Below, piece by piece: positions 26,702-35,217 of a stretch of DNA of 64,000 nucleotides. How positions within the stretch are numbered: the stretch's first letter is position 1; every line of letters starts with the position of its first letter. The position numbers and the translations under genes are program-made. The stretch comes from Paenibacillus glucanolyticus NBRC 15330. GTDB taxonomy: Bacteria > Bacillota > Bacilli > Paenibacillales > Paenibacillaceae. The stretch is taken from NCBI RefSeq assembly GCF_004000885.1, contig NZ_BIMC01000002.1, positions 1-64,000 of the forward strand. Direction: 5' to 3'. Below the pieces are notes generated by a model. It saw only the letters and a list, made by a program, of their open reading frames with translations. It was not told the DNA's origin and did no database searches.

Positions 26702-27751
26702 ATGAAGAAGTGGGTATCCACCTTGCTGACAGCGGTTATGGTCATGAGCTTGCTGGCGGCATGCAGCACGAAAGCGCCTGGAGAGAGCAGTGCTTCTGCG
26801 GGAGATGGTAACAAGGACGGTAAGAAGAAACACGCCATTATTTTCAAAAACACAGGAAATCCATACGGTGAGAAAATGATGGAGGGTTTCAAGAATGCGG
26901 TGGAGGAGCAAGGGAATGAAGCTATTCTGAAGGCTCCGGATCAACCGACAGCTGAAGCGCAGATTCAGATGATCGAAGAACTGATCTCACAGAAAGTCGA
27001 CAGCATTTCCGTGGCTGCCAACGACGAGGATGCCTTGCAGCCAGCGCTGAAAAAAGCGATGAACGCGGGAATTCAAGTGCTGTCTCTGGATTCGGCACTG
27101 AATCCGGCCAGTCGAAAAGTCCATGTCAACCAAGCCGACCCTGAGCGTATCGGTCGTACCTTGATTCAAGGGGTAGCCGAAATGATTGGCAATGAGGGAC
27201 AGATTGCCATTCTGAGTGCGACATCCCAAGCATCAAACCAGAACATCTGGATCGAATGGATGAAGAAGGAACTGGAAGATCCGAAATACAGCAGCATTGA
27301 GCTTGTCAAAGTGGCTTACGGGGATGACCTGCGTGATAAGAGTGTGTCCGAGACGGAGGCTCTGTTGAAATCGTATCCGGATCTCAAGGGGATCATCGCT
27401 CCCACCACCGTCGGTATCGCTGCGGCAGGCAAAGTGCTGACTGATAAAGGCCTCAAAGGCAAGGTGCAGCTGACCGGTCTCGGGCTTCCAAGCGAGATGG
27501 CCGAGTACATTCAGAGTGGTGTCAGCCAGTGGATGTATTTATGGAACCCGATTGATGTTGGTTATATGACGGGTTACACGGCGGATGCTTTGGTCAAAGG
27601 CGATATTACCGGGGCCGTAGGCAACAAGTTTACGGCCGGCGAATTGGGTGAGAAGGAGATTGTCGCCGACGGTGAGGGTACGCAGATCATGCTGGGCGAC
27701 CCGTTCAAATTCGACGCCTCGAATATTGCCGAGTGGAAAGACGTGTACTAA
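26702..27751 (+). CDS. CUT2 sugar-binding lipoprotein (RhaS/LsrB-like)
   Basis: A 349-aa lipoprotein with signal peptide ending LLAAC (Cys about residue 21) and a periplasmic-binding-protein type 1 fold. Segments such as DSISVAANDEDALQPALKKA, VLSLDSALNP, VNQADPERIG and the pocket motif ASNQNIW resemble rhamnose-binding RhaS and LsrB. The LsrB Asp is Asn here but its Gln is kept, unlike in the sensor lipoprotein at 17219. The true start is ATG 26702 behind GGGAGG; an upstream ATG at 26675 is in frame but unsupported. No AI-2 processing genes (lsrK, F, G) or rhamnose catabolic genes are in the window, so the substrate stays open; a deoxy- or pentose sugar is most likely. Confidence 0.88.
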   Translation: MKKWVSTLLTAVMVMSLLAACSTKAPGESSASAGDGNKDGKKKHAIIFKNTGNPYGEKMMEGFKNAVEEQGNEAILKAPDQPTAEAQIQMIEELISQKVDSISVAANDEDALQPALKKAMNAGIQVLSLDSALNPASRKVHVNQADPERIGRTLIQGVAEMIGNEGQIAILSATSQASNQNIWIEWMKKELEDPKYSSIELVKVAYGDDLRDKSVSETEALLKSYPDLKGIIAPTTVGIAAAGKVLTDKGLKGKVQLTGLGLPSEMAEYIQSGVSQWMYLWNPIDVGYMTGYTADALVKGDITGAVGNKFTAGELGEKEIVADGEGTQIMLGDPFKFDASNIAEWKDVY

Positions 27752-27810
27752 TAGCACGCCGCGTAAAGCTGATAAGTTAAGGCGCTCTGTGCATTAGGGG
27801 CGCAACTTGA

Positions 27811-27985
27811 GCATGTAAAGTGATGGGCGAGTAAAGTAGAGAGCAAGTAAAGTAATAAGTAAGTGAAGTAGTGAGCAAGTAAAGTAGAGAGCAAGTAAAG
27901 TAATAAGTAAGTGAAGTAGTGAGCAAGAAAAGTGATGAGCGAGTAAAATAGTGAGCAAGTAAAATGATGAGCATGTAAGTAATGA
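27811..27985 (+). repeat. Eleven-copy 16-bp tandem array in the importer 3' UTR
   Basis: Eleven consecutive units of consensus GCAAGTAAAGTAGTGA begin at 27811, 27827, 27843 and so on to 27971; only the last is one base short. Units 3-4 recur identically as 6-7, giving a 48-bp higher-order period. The array lies between the stop codon of the binding-protein gene (27751) and the terminator at 27993, so it should be transcribed. The opposite strand shows a Tyr/Leu/Thr-rich open frame that is a by-product of the repeat. Confidence 0.9.
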
Positions 27986-27992
27986 GCGAGGA

Positions 27993-28018
27993 AGCCGATC
28001 CAGCCGGATCGGCTTTTT
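27993..28018 (+). terminator. Intrinsic terminator of the CUT2 importer operon
   Basis: GCCGATCC and GGATCGGC form an eight-bp stem with an AGCC loop, followed by TTTTT. It ends the transcript that carries the 16-bp array. Confidence 0.85.
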
Positions 28019-28099
28019 AAAGTTGAACAGATCGTCAGGCTGTATGAAGCGCCGATTGATCGGATTTCAGAATGTGTTCACCGGCGAGGACATGGAGTG

Positions 28100-28400
28100 A
28101 TTTCTAACGGACACAGCAGGCGTATTATCGAAAAGCTCCTATCACAATTGTAACGGACAAGAGGCGTTATAGTCGTGAGAACCTCTTTTGCAAATATAAC
28201 GGACACAAGAGGCGTTATTTTCGAAAATAAGCATCTTTTCCAAATGTAACGGACACAGCAGGCGTTATGAAGTCGTTTCATCGCTTGTTTGCCTCTTTTT
28301 TGTGTAAATAACGCTCTTCAGGTCCGTTATCTTTTTCAAATGGAGCATTTCTTTCGAATAGCGCCTTCTCAGTCCGCTAGGGATTCAGATTTGGATCATA
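28100..28400. repeat. Cluster of AACGGAC-CGTTAT palindromic repeats
   Basis: Four direct copies of TAACGGACACARSAGGCGTTAT begin near 28105, 28151, 28197 and 28247, spaced 46, 46 and 50 bases. They are followed by two inverted copies near 28306-28331 and 28355-28380. Each copy has self-complementary ends (ATAACG/CGTTAT) that can fold into a short hairpin. No gene is supported between 28019 and 28475. Confidence 0.8.
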
Positions 28401-28510
28401 ACATTTGTTTCGACATCCATAGAATATTTTGGTTCTCGATCTCATTAATATGATAATGTCGCTGATCGGTTACGATGGCGAACGAATTCATAAAGGGGAT
28501 GATGAGATTT

Positions 28511-29764
28511 ATGAAGAAGGCACGCTCACGTTCGCGCAGGCTGAAGAAAACGACCATGACTGTCATGGCACTGCTGCTGTTGCTGGGCACGTTTGTTACA
28601 TGGGGCATCGTGAGCGCCGAACCGCAAACCTCGCCCGGTGAGGCGTCAGCCGGTGAAGTTGCGGTGCTTGCCGAGTGTGCGGCCGTACCATGGAGTACAG
28701 GAAGCGCCTATAGCAGCGGGGCCGAGGTATCACATGCAGGCAAGCTATGGAGGGCCAAGTGGTGGACGACAGGCGAGGAGCCAGGTACAACCGGACAATG
28801 GGGAGTATGGGAAGACAAGGGGCCATGCGGACCGGGTGAAGGGGATGGCGGAGGAAGCGCTCCGCCGGAGGTGCCTTCTGATGCGATTGCATGTTCCACA
28901 ACATCCTGTCTACAGAGTGCATTGAAGAATGTGGTTCCTGGTAAACGCATCGTTCTGGCGCCGGGTACATACGCAGGGAGCTTCTCGTCCACGGTTAAAG
29001 GGACTGCACAGCAACCGGTTGTCATTGAGAGCCAGGATCCGGCGAATCCGGCCATTATTTCTGGTTACTCTACGGGCTCGGGGTATAGCTTACGGGTTCA
29101 AGGTGACTATTGGATCATCCGAAACTTGAAGTTTACCAATGCACAGAAGGGCATTCTGCTGGATAATTCCAATTACAGCCGCATAACGAATGTGGAGGTT
29201 TACAATATCGGTTATGAAGCTGTGCATTTTCGGGACGGCACCTCGTACAGCACGATTGAGAATTCCCGTATTCACAATACCGGCAAGACAGGCGCGGGCT
29301 TCGGAGAAGGCGTATACGTAGGTTCCGCAGAGGGAGCGAGCTACAACCAGAACACCCACTACAATACGATTCGTAATGTCACTTTCGGTCCAAATATTAC
29401 GGCAGAGCACATCGATATCAAGGAGAGATCCATCGGGACATTGGTGGAGAATTGCACCTTCCATGGCGAGGGAATTAGCGGCGCCAATTATGCCGACAGC
29501 TTCATCGATGTGAAGGGGAATAACGCGATTATTCGGAATAATGCGGCTTATCAGAATGGCAACAGTGTCATTGTAGATGCGTTTCAGCTGCATGAGATCG
29601 TTCCAGGATGGGGGATCAATAATACCTTTACGGGCAATACCGTTTACTTGAGCGATCCAGCTGTGTACGTAATCGGTGCGTATAATAATACCTCAGCTAC
29701 GGCCTCTCAGAATACGAGAAGTCCGGCAGGGAACATGTACAAGGGGAACGTAACGGTCCAGTAG
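28511..29764 (+). CDS. Secreted protein with chitin-binding module and right-handed beta-helix domain
   Basis: A 417-aa exported protein. A basic, hydrophobic signal sequence (about residues 1-35, core MALLLLLGTFVTW) is followed by a CBM5/12-type module (AYSSGAEVSHAGKLWRAKWW, GQWGVWEDKGPC; bounded by two cysteines). After a Gly/Pro linker comes a parallel beta-helix domain rich in repeated IRN/IEN strands (SRITNVEVYNI, TLVENCTF, AIIRNNAAY), the fold of pectate and chondroitin-type lyases. It probably binds chitin or a related polymer outside the cell and may cleave a uronic polymer; no catalytic residue is certain. The start is uncertain: ATG 28475, 28502 and 28511 are in frame and AAAGGGG at 28491 fits none perfectly. 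Flanked by repeats on both sides. Confidence 0.82.
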   Translation: MKKARSRSRRLKKTTMTVMALLLLLGTFVTWGIVSAEPQTSPGEASAGEVAVLAECAAVPWSTGSAYSSGAEVSHAGKLWRAKWWTTGEEPGTTGQWGVWEDKGPCGPGEGDGGGSAPPEVPSDAIACSTTSCLQSALKNVVPGKRIVLAPGTYAGSFSSTVKGTAQQPVVIESQDPANPAIISGYSTGSGYSLRVQGDYWIIRNLKFTNAQKGILLDNSNYSRITNVEVYNIGYEAVHFRDGTSYSTIENSRIHNTGKTGAGFGEGVYVGSAEGASYNQNTHYNTIRNVTFGPNITAEHIDIKERSIGTLVENCTFHGEGISGANYADSFIDVKGNNAIIRNNAAYQNGNSVIVDAFQLHEIVPGWGINNTFTGNTVYLSDPAVYVIGAYNNTSATASQNTRSPAGNMYKGNVTVQ

Positions 29765-29955
29765 CCGTGGAGGAAGCACCCGAGGTAACGACAAAAACAA
29801 TGGTCTGTATCTGTGTAGCGGCATACGCAGAGTTTAGTAGCCGTTGGAGGAAGCACCCGAGTAACGACAAAAACAATGGTCTGTATCTGTGAAACGGCAT
29901 ACGCAGAGTCTAGTAAACTGGGGAAAAAGCACCCGAGGTAACGACAACAATGACA
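29761..29955. repeat. 76-bp tandem repeat, 2.5 copies
   Basis: Copies begin at GTAGCC 29761, GTAGCC 29837 and GTAAAC 29913, the last truncated. Conserved parts are GGAGGAAGCACCCGAG, GTAACGACAAAAACAATGG and GCGGCATACGCAGAG. The array starts within the last codon of the beta-helix gene. The following hairpin (29955-29987) may be a terminator. Confidence 0.8.
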
Positions 29956-29987
29956 GACCCGTATGCCATGAATCGGCATGCGGGTCT
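29955..29987. terminator. Hairpin between the beta-helix gene and the LysR gene
   Basis: AGACCCGTATGCC (29955-29967) pairs with GGCATGCGGGTCT (29975-29987) with one wobble pair. There is no clear T-run on either strand, but it sits between convergent genes and could slow transcription from both. Confidence 0.45.
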
Positions 29988-30082
29988 ATCGTTGCCGTAA
30001 CATACTGGTTACCATCGCAGATGAATTTCGTGGGTAATTTATCAGGCTGAGAGGCAACCAGACCATTCTCGCGCATCAGGCG

Positions 30083-30970
30083 TCAGGACTGATCCCGAAT
30101 CATATCCACGAAGTTCATGGCTGCGGCGGATAAAGGCTCTTGTTTGCGGGTGCAGACCGCGATGATATTTTGCAGCTGGATTCCTTCGACATACACCCGG
30201 CTAAGCTCTCCGCGCTCCACGTATTCGTGCACAACAAGCGAAGATACGAAGTTGGCACCGTATCCGGCAATGACGGCGGTGATCGCTTCATGCAGACCAT
30301 TGAATTGCAGCGCGATGCGCGGCGAAGGGGCGCTATGGGTACGGCATAAGGCCAGTAACCGTTCACGGGTTGAGCTTCCCTCCTCCCGCATCACAAAAGG
30401 CTCCCTCATCATCTCATCAAGCGAGATATGCAGATTGGCAAAACGGTGATCCGGTGATACCACGAACCACAGCTCATCCCGAAACAATTCTTCGGTCTGA
30501 ATCTCATCTGGAGATTCTTCAGGCAGCCCTCCATAGATGGCAATGTCGACTTCCATATTCAGCAGCTGCTTAAGCGCATCGCTGGAGTTGGTCGTTGTGA
30601 TACTCATCTCCACGCCTTCATACTGCTGTTTATATCTCGCTAACCAGGCCGGCAGCAGGAAGTGGGAAGGGAGATAAGTGGCGGCCAACCGGATATGTCC
30701 TCTCGAACCGCTTCGAAAATCCTGACAGAACTGCTCGATCTGCAACTCAACGGAGAAGAGTCTTTTGGCAAGCGGGACAAGCTCCTTTCCGGCTTCCGTC
30801 AGAGCGATGCCTCTACCTTTCGGTTGAAGCAGGGTAAGGGAAAGTTCTCTCTCAAATTTCTTGACTTGGGCGGTAATGGCGGGCTGGCTTATATTTAACA
30901 GTTCGGCAGCGCGGGTAACACTGCCTGTCGTTGCTATGACATGGAATAATCTTAGCGCGTGTAAGTTCAT
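30083..30970 (-). CDS. LysR family transcriptional regulator
   Basis: A 295-aa LysR-type regulator with an N-terminal winged helix (MNLHALRLFHVIATTGSVTR, ISQPAITAQVKKFERELS) and a two-lobed effector domain. ATG start with GGGAGAG upstream. It is divergent from the O-methyltransferase at 31103 with 132 very A+T-rich bases between, which contain the perfect palindrome at 31021-31035. It probably regulates that methyltransferase. The effector is unknown. Confidence 0.88.
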   Translation of the reverse strand: MNLHALRLFHVIATTGSVTRAAELLNISQPAITAQVKKFERELSLTLLQPKGRGIALTEAGKELVPLAKRLFSVELQIEQFCQDFRSGSRGHIRLAATYLPSHFLLPAWLARYKQQYEGVEMSITTTNSSDALKQLLNMEVDIAIYGGLPEESPDEIQTEELFRDELWFVVSPDHRFANLHISLDEMMREPFVMREEGSSTRERLLALCRTHSAPSPRIALQFNGLHEAITAVIAGYGANFVSSLVVHEYVERGELSRVYVEGIQLQNIIAVCTRKQEPLSAAAMNFVDMIRDQS

Positions 30971-31020
30971 GTGAAGCGCTCTCCCTCCATTTATATATTT
31001 AAGTTATATAAACAAATAAA

Positions 31021-31035
31021 AGATATATTATATCT
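31021..31035. promoter_or_regulatory. Perfect palindrome between divergent LysR and O-methyltransferase genes
   Basis: AGATATATTATATCT is a perfect inverted repeat around one base, about 50 bases upstream of the LysR start codon and 68 bases upstream of the O-methyltransferase start. It is a candidate LysR or promoter-overlapping operator; in such A+T-rich sequence chance palindromes are not rare. Confidence 0.35.
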
Positions 31036-31102
31036 ATAATAATAAATCACATACAATGAATTTGTAAGCACTATGATTAATGAACAAGAGGAGGAAATCA
31101 AA

Positions 31103-31777
31103 ATGAAAACGAATGATGTCACGACGTGGGGAAAAGTGGACGATTACGTTACGGAGCGCTTGATCCCTTACGATAAGGTGCTGGAGCAGGTGCTGCTCGC
31201 AAACCGGGAGGCTGGCTTGCCCGAAATCGACGTATCCCCGGCTCAGGGAAAGCTGTTGAATGTCATCGCCCGAATCAAGGGAGCCAAGCGCGTTCTGGAG
31301 ATCGGAACACTTGGCGGATACAGTACGATCTGGATGGCTAGAGCGATCGGACCGGAGGGAAAACTGATTTCACTGGAGCTCGATCCGTTTCATGCTCAGG
31401 TTGCCAAATCCAATGTGACATTGGCAGGGCTTGAGGATAGAGTCGAAATCCGGGTAGGCGATGCGTTGGTGCAGTTGGAGCAGTTGGCCAAGGAGAAGGC
31501 GGAGCCGTTCGATCTGATCTTCATTGACGCCGATAAACCGAACAATCCGAATTATATGAAATGGGCGTTGCAGTTCTCGCGTCCGGGTACCGTTGTCATA
31601 AGCGATAATGTCATTCGGGATGGAGAAGTGATTGACCATCACAGCACGGATCCACGGGTGCAGGGTATCCGTAAGTTCATGGATATGCTCTCCGGCGAGC
31701 CGGCCATCTCCGGGACCGCGATTCAAACCGTGGGAAGCAAAGGGTATGACGGATTCTACATCGGTATTGTACAGTAG
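31103..31777 (+). CDS. O-methyltransferase, SAM-dependent (caffeoyl-CoA OMT family)
   Basis: A 224-aa cytosolic class I methyltransferase. The SAM site is clear: VLEIGTLGGYSTIWMA (motif I), ISLELDPFHAQVAKSN (acidic ribose-binding Glu), GDALVQL, and DLIFIDADKPNNPNYM, whose aspartates bind a divalent metal in this family. VISDNVIRDGEV completes the core. The true start is ATG 31103 behind AAGAGGAGG; an upstream ATG at 31073 is in frame. The family methylates catechol-like hydroxyls, and the bacterial members often have unknown natural substrates. Divergent LysR at 30083 is the probable regulator. Confidence 0.9.
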   Translation: MKTNDVTTWGKVDDYVTERLIPYDKVLEQVLLANREAGLPEIDVSPAQGKLLNVIARIKGAKRVLEIGTLGGYSTIWMARAIGPEGKLISLELDPFHAQVAKSNVTLAGLEDRVEIRVGDALVQLEQLAKEKAEPFDLIFIDADKPNNPNYMKWALQFSRPGTVVISDNVIRDGEVIDHHSTDPRVQGIRKFMDMLSGEPAISGTAIQTVGSKGYDGFYIGIVQ

Positions 31778-31868
31778 GCAGCAATATGAGATCACACTAA
31801 GCCCTTAAACGGAATGAGACATACGCTGAAAAGGCAAACCAGGAGAAGCCATGTATCGGAACGCAGGA

Positions 31869-31912
31869 AAAAAAGAGCTGCACCCAAGGTAAGTTATACC
31901 CTGGTGCAGCCC
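31869..31912. terminator. Terminator of the MMPL operon (minus), possibly bidirectional
   Basis: GCTGCACC and GGTGCAGC form the stem around a long loop. Read on the minus strand it is followed by TCTTTTTTTCC, a good T-run, so it ends the MarR-MMPL transcript. On the plus strand CCTTTGTTG follows, giving weaker termination of the O-methyltransferase gene. Confidence 0.65.
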
Positions 31913-32049
31913 TTTGTTGTGTTTAACCAGCATGCACGGTCCGTGTGAAGCACCGGATAAGCCTGGAGAAAGAGAAACTGCCGCTCACATGCAAGGCGCT
32001 TCTTTTTCATAAAAGAAGGCAGATCAGCATGCATGTTCGTGCGCTGGAA

Positions 32050-35000
32050 TTACATTTTCAGATCATGTCCCTTACTGGAGGATTCGCTCCGCTCTTTGGG
32101 AGTGAAGGGCCACCAGTTGGCCCGGCCGAAGATGCGTACCATGACCGGTACGAAGAATGGCAGGAATACCAGTGCATAGAGCACAAGGCCAACCAGAACC
32201 ACCGTTGCGATCTGCATCATCGACAGTACGCCGGATGGATACATTGCTGCAAATGTACCGCCAAGGATGACCATGGCAGACAGGATCACCGTACCCATAT
32301 TGCGCATGGCATGAAGAATGGCGTCCTGAACATCCCAGCTCTTATTCTCGTTGAAGCGTGCCATCAGGAAGATGCTGTAGTCCACCCCGAGCGCGATCAG
32401 CATGACAAAGCTGAAGAACGGCGTGGCCCAGGTGATGCCGGAATATCCGAAGCCGTGGACAAAGATCATCTCCGTAACACCGACTGCGGTAAAGTACGTA
32501 ATGACCAATGAAACAATCAGATAGATCGGCATCACGATGGAGCGCAGCAGCACGACCAGAATGATGAAGATCCCGCTCAGCATGAGAATCACGGTCCGCG
32601 TGTAGTCTTCATTCGAAATATTCTGCAGGTCGTTGTTGGTGCTGGTGATGCCGCTGATGGCAACTTCGGCGTTCTCCAGCTTCGTATCCTTCACGGCACG
32701 ATCGACTGCAGTTTGGATCTGCTCGACGCTGCCTAGCGCTTCTTCGCTGTATGGATTGGTAGCCAAGACAACATCCAGCGTCATCACTTTGCGGTTATCG
32801 GTCAAGTAGGTATCAAATACGGTCTGAAATTCTTCATTCTCAAGCGCTTCCTGCGGAATGAAGAATCCGCTGAGCTCTTCATCCTGAACATCCTGAATCT
32901 GCTGCAGATAATCCTGGGCGGAATGCAGTCCGTCCGAGATTTGTTTCAGCCCGTCGGCACTGGAATTCAGGCCTTCGGTCAGCTCTCCGATCTGCCCGGT
33001 CAGATCGCCAAATCCGTCGGCAAGCTGCTTCTGACCGCCCTGAAGCTGATCCAGCCCACCTGTAATGGAAGGGATTTGACCTATGATCTGGCCTTGCCCG
33101 CTAGCTGCCTGGGAGAGGCCGGATTGAAGCTCATCGATACCGGACACCAGCTGCTGGAGTCCGTCGGCAAGCGCCTTTTGCCCGGCGGCCGCTTTAGCGT
33201 ATCCGGTGTTCGCTTCCGATAAGCCGGCGGATGCGCCCTTGAGCTGCTCGGAGATCTGTCCAAGACCCGCAGCCAACTCGGCAGTACCTGCTGCTGTTTG
33301 TGTTACGGTTCCCTTAATGGTTTGGTAGTCGGTATCTTGAATTAGCTCCGGATAGTTGCTCTCAAGGCTTGTGAAGGAACCGTCAAGTCCGCCCAGTGCA
33401 GCAGCTACGCCACCTAGCTGCTCCTGAAGTCCGGCAACGCCGCCGTCAAGAGCTGTTAATCCGGTATCAAGCTGTTTATAGCCCTGGAGCAGCTGGGCAT
33501 TTGCGGCAGCTAACTCTTTAGCGCTCTGCGCAGCTTGCGCAAGTCCGGATTTAAGTTCGCCGGCGCCCGCACTTCCGCTCTGAATACCTTTTTGAATGGC
33601 GCTGAGACCTTGACCAAGTTCGGTAATGCCGTCCTTAAGATCGGCGGTTCCCTTGGTCAGTTCTTTGGCCCCCGCTGCGGCTTCATTCAGTTTAGGCGTA
33701 TTTTCGCTGAGCTGTTTGCCCGCTTCGGATAATCCATTCTGAATTTGAGTCAGTCCGTCTTTGGACTCTCCCAACCCTTCATTTAACGTTTTGACCTGCG
33801 TTGGGATGAGGAAATCATTAATTTGCTCGCCGGTTGGACGGGAGAGACTGCGGACGCTGGATACGCCATCAACCTTTTCCACCTCACGGCTGATTTTCTC
33901 CGCGAGTCCCATATATTCCGCCGTATCCATTCGATCATCATTCTTGATTACGATCGTGGAGGGCAGCGATTGCCCTGGACCGAAGCTGTCCGAGATAATG
34001 TTAAAGCCCTTGACCGAAGCGTAACTTGGACCGATCTCCTCCAGACTGTTAAACGACAGCTTGCCGCTGTACGTAACAAGGAAAGGGGCTACGATGACAG
34101 CCACGACCAGCAGTGCAGCCCAAGGACGCTTGAGAGAGAAGGAGCCTGCTGCTCCCCATAGTTTGTTCTCGCTGTGCTCAAGCTTGCCGCGTGACGGCCA
34201 GAACAGTTTCTTGCCAAGCACCGCCATGAAGAACGGTACGACCGTAACCAACGCTAGAAGCATAACCGCGATGCCGATCGCAACCGCAACCGCGGATTTG
34301 TAGAGAATGAATTTCGATAAACCGATGGCGGCAAAACCGACAAATACGGCAAGCCCGGAATAAAGCACGGTCCCTCCGGCTTTCCGATAGGTCTCGATGA
34401 TAGCCGATTGCGTATCTTCTGATGCCGTCAGTTCTTCCTTGAACCGGCTGATCAGCAGGATGCAGTAGTCGGTTCCGATCCCGAACATGACGGCGACCAT
34501 GAAGATCTGGGTGAAGCTCGATATCGGGAAGTTAAACTGGTCCACGAGAAAAGATACAACCGATTGTGACACAATGTAACTGAGTCCTACGGTCAACAGT
34601 GGAACGAATGGCGCTACAAAGGAACGGAATACCACGAATAGAATGAGGAGAATAAAGACAACCGTAATATATTCCGTTTTCTTCAGGCCTTCTTCGGAGC
34701 TGACGATGGTATCTTCATTAATGAGGCCTTCACTTGTCAGGTAATGATCGGCTTGAACGCCCTCCAGCACCTCATTGACCTTATCGGGAAGTGCCTTTAC
34801 AGCCTCTTGGCCTCCGCTGACCTGCAGTGCGACCATGATGGTCTTGCCGTCCTTTGCAATCAGGGTGTCTTCCAGCTCCGTCTGCGTGAACGGTTCATTG
34901 ATGGAATCGATGTGGAGGCTTTCTTTATTGTCGTTTAAGGCTTGAACGCCTTGCCGGATACTATCCTTGTCCGCGGTGCTTAGCCCGTCGGGCTTGTTGA

Positions 35001-35217
35001 AGACAAGTGCAACCTGATGCAGGGTTTCTCCGCCTTCTCCGCCGGATGCTTCCTTGAGAATTTCTGTGGCCCGCGACGAGCTGTATCCGTCAGGTACGGA
35101 TAGCTGACCCTTCTCCCGAACCAGGTCTGACATGGAAGGCGCGAGCATAAACAGCACAACAGCCGCTGCCAGCCATAGAACGATGATTGCCCATCTTGCT
35201 TTCAGTATGGCTTTCAA
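32050..35217 (-). CDS. MMPL/RND family transporter with long periplasmic-side helical insert (YdfJ/YhgE-like)
   Basis: A 1055-aa membrane exporter. It has two RND-like halves, each with an MMPL core: helices around residues 10-30 and 180-345, then around 860-1040, with conserved FGIGTDYCILLISRFKEEL and ALGVDYSIFLMARFNEN sequences that carry the proton-relay aspartates. Between them, residues about 480-770 form a long run of alternating Gly/Leu/Gln/Ala helices (LKDGITELGQGLSAIQKGIQ and similar), the YhgE/Pip-type extracellular stalk. Proteins of this kind export lipids, peptides or toxins. The TTG start at 35217 overlaps the MarR stop (TTGA), so the pair is coupled. MarR is the likely repressor. 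Confidence 0.9.
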   Translation of the reverse strand: MKAILKARWAIIVLWLAAAVVLFMLAPSMSDLVREKGQLSVPDGYSSSRATEILKEASGGEGGETLHQVALVFNKPDGLSTADKDSIRQGVQALNDNKESLHIDSINEPFTQTELEDTLIAKDGKTIMVALQVSGGQEAVKALPDKVNEVLEGVQADHYLTSEGLINEDTIVSSEEGLKKTEYITVVFILLILFVVFRSFVAPFVPLLTVGLSYIVSQSVVSFLVDQFNFPISSFTQIFMVAVMFGIGTDYCILLISRFKEELTASEDTQSAIIETYRKAGGTVLYSGLAVFVGFAAIGLSKFILYKSAVAVAIGIAVMLLALVTVVPFFMAVLGKKLFWPSRGKLEHSENKLWGAAGSFSLKRPWAALLVVAVIVAPFLVTYSGKLSFNSLEEIGPSYASVKGFNIISDSFGPGQSLPSTIVIKNDDRMDTAEYMGLAEKISREVEKVDGVSSVRSLSRPTGEQINDFLIPTQVKTLNEGLGESKDGLTQIQNGLSEAGKQLSENTPKLNEAAAGAKELTKGTADLKDGITELGQGLSAIQKGIQSGSAGAGELKSGLAQAAQSAKELAAANAQLLQGYKQLDTGLTALDGGVAGLQEQLGGVAAALGGLDGSFTSLESNYPELIQDTDYQTIKGTVTQTAAGTAELAAGLGQISEQLKGASAGLSEANTGYAKAAAGQKALADGLQQLVSGIDELQSGLSQAASGQGQIIGQIPSITGGLDQLQGGQKQLADGFGDLTGQIGELTEGLNSSADGLKQISDGLHSAQDYLQQIQDVQDEELSGFFIPQEALENEEFQTVFDTYLTDNRKVMTLDVVLATNPYSEEALGSVEQIQTAVDRAVKDTKLENAEVAISGITSTNNDLQNISNEDYTRTVILMLSGIFIILVVLLRSIVMPIYLIVSLVITYFTAVGVTEMIFVHGFGYSGITWATPFFSFVMLIALGVDYSIFLMARFNENKSWDVQDAILHAMRNMGTVILSAMVILGGTFAAMYPSGVLSMMQIATVVLVGLVLYALVFLPFFVPVMVRIFGRANWWPFTPKERSESSSKGHDLKM

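Noticed and set aside
27777..27974. Minus-strand frame with repeated Tyr-Phe-Thr-Cys-Ser-Leu-Leu across the 16-bp array
   Set aside because: The 16-base unit shifts frame every copy, and the apparent protein repeat comes from the 48-base period. The region is better read as a transcribed 3' UTR.
27811..27985. CRISPR array
   Set aside because: Units abut directly with no unique spacers and no cas genes occur in the window. The same objection rules out the arrays at 59560-60410.
32923..34303. Plus-strand frames of 60-112 codons opposite the MMPL gene
   Set aside because: They lie antisense to a clear 1055-residue exporter and contain no recognisable domain or ribosome site.
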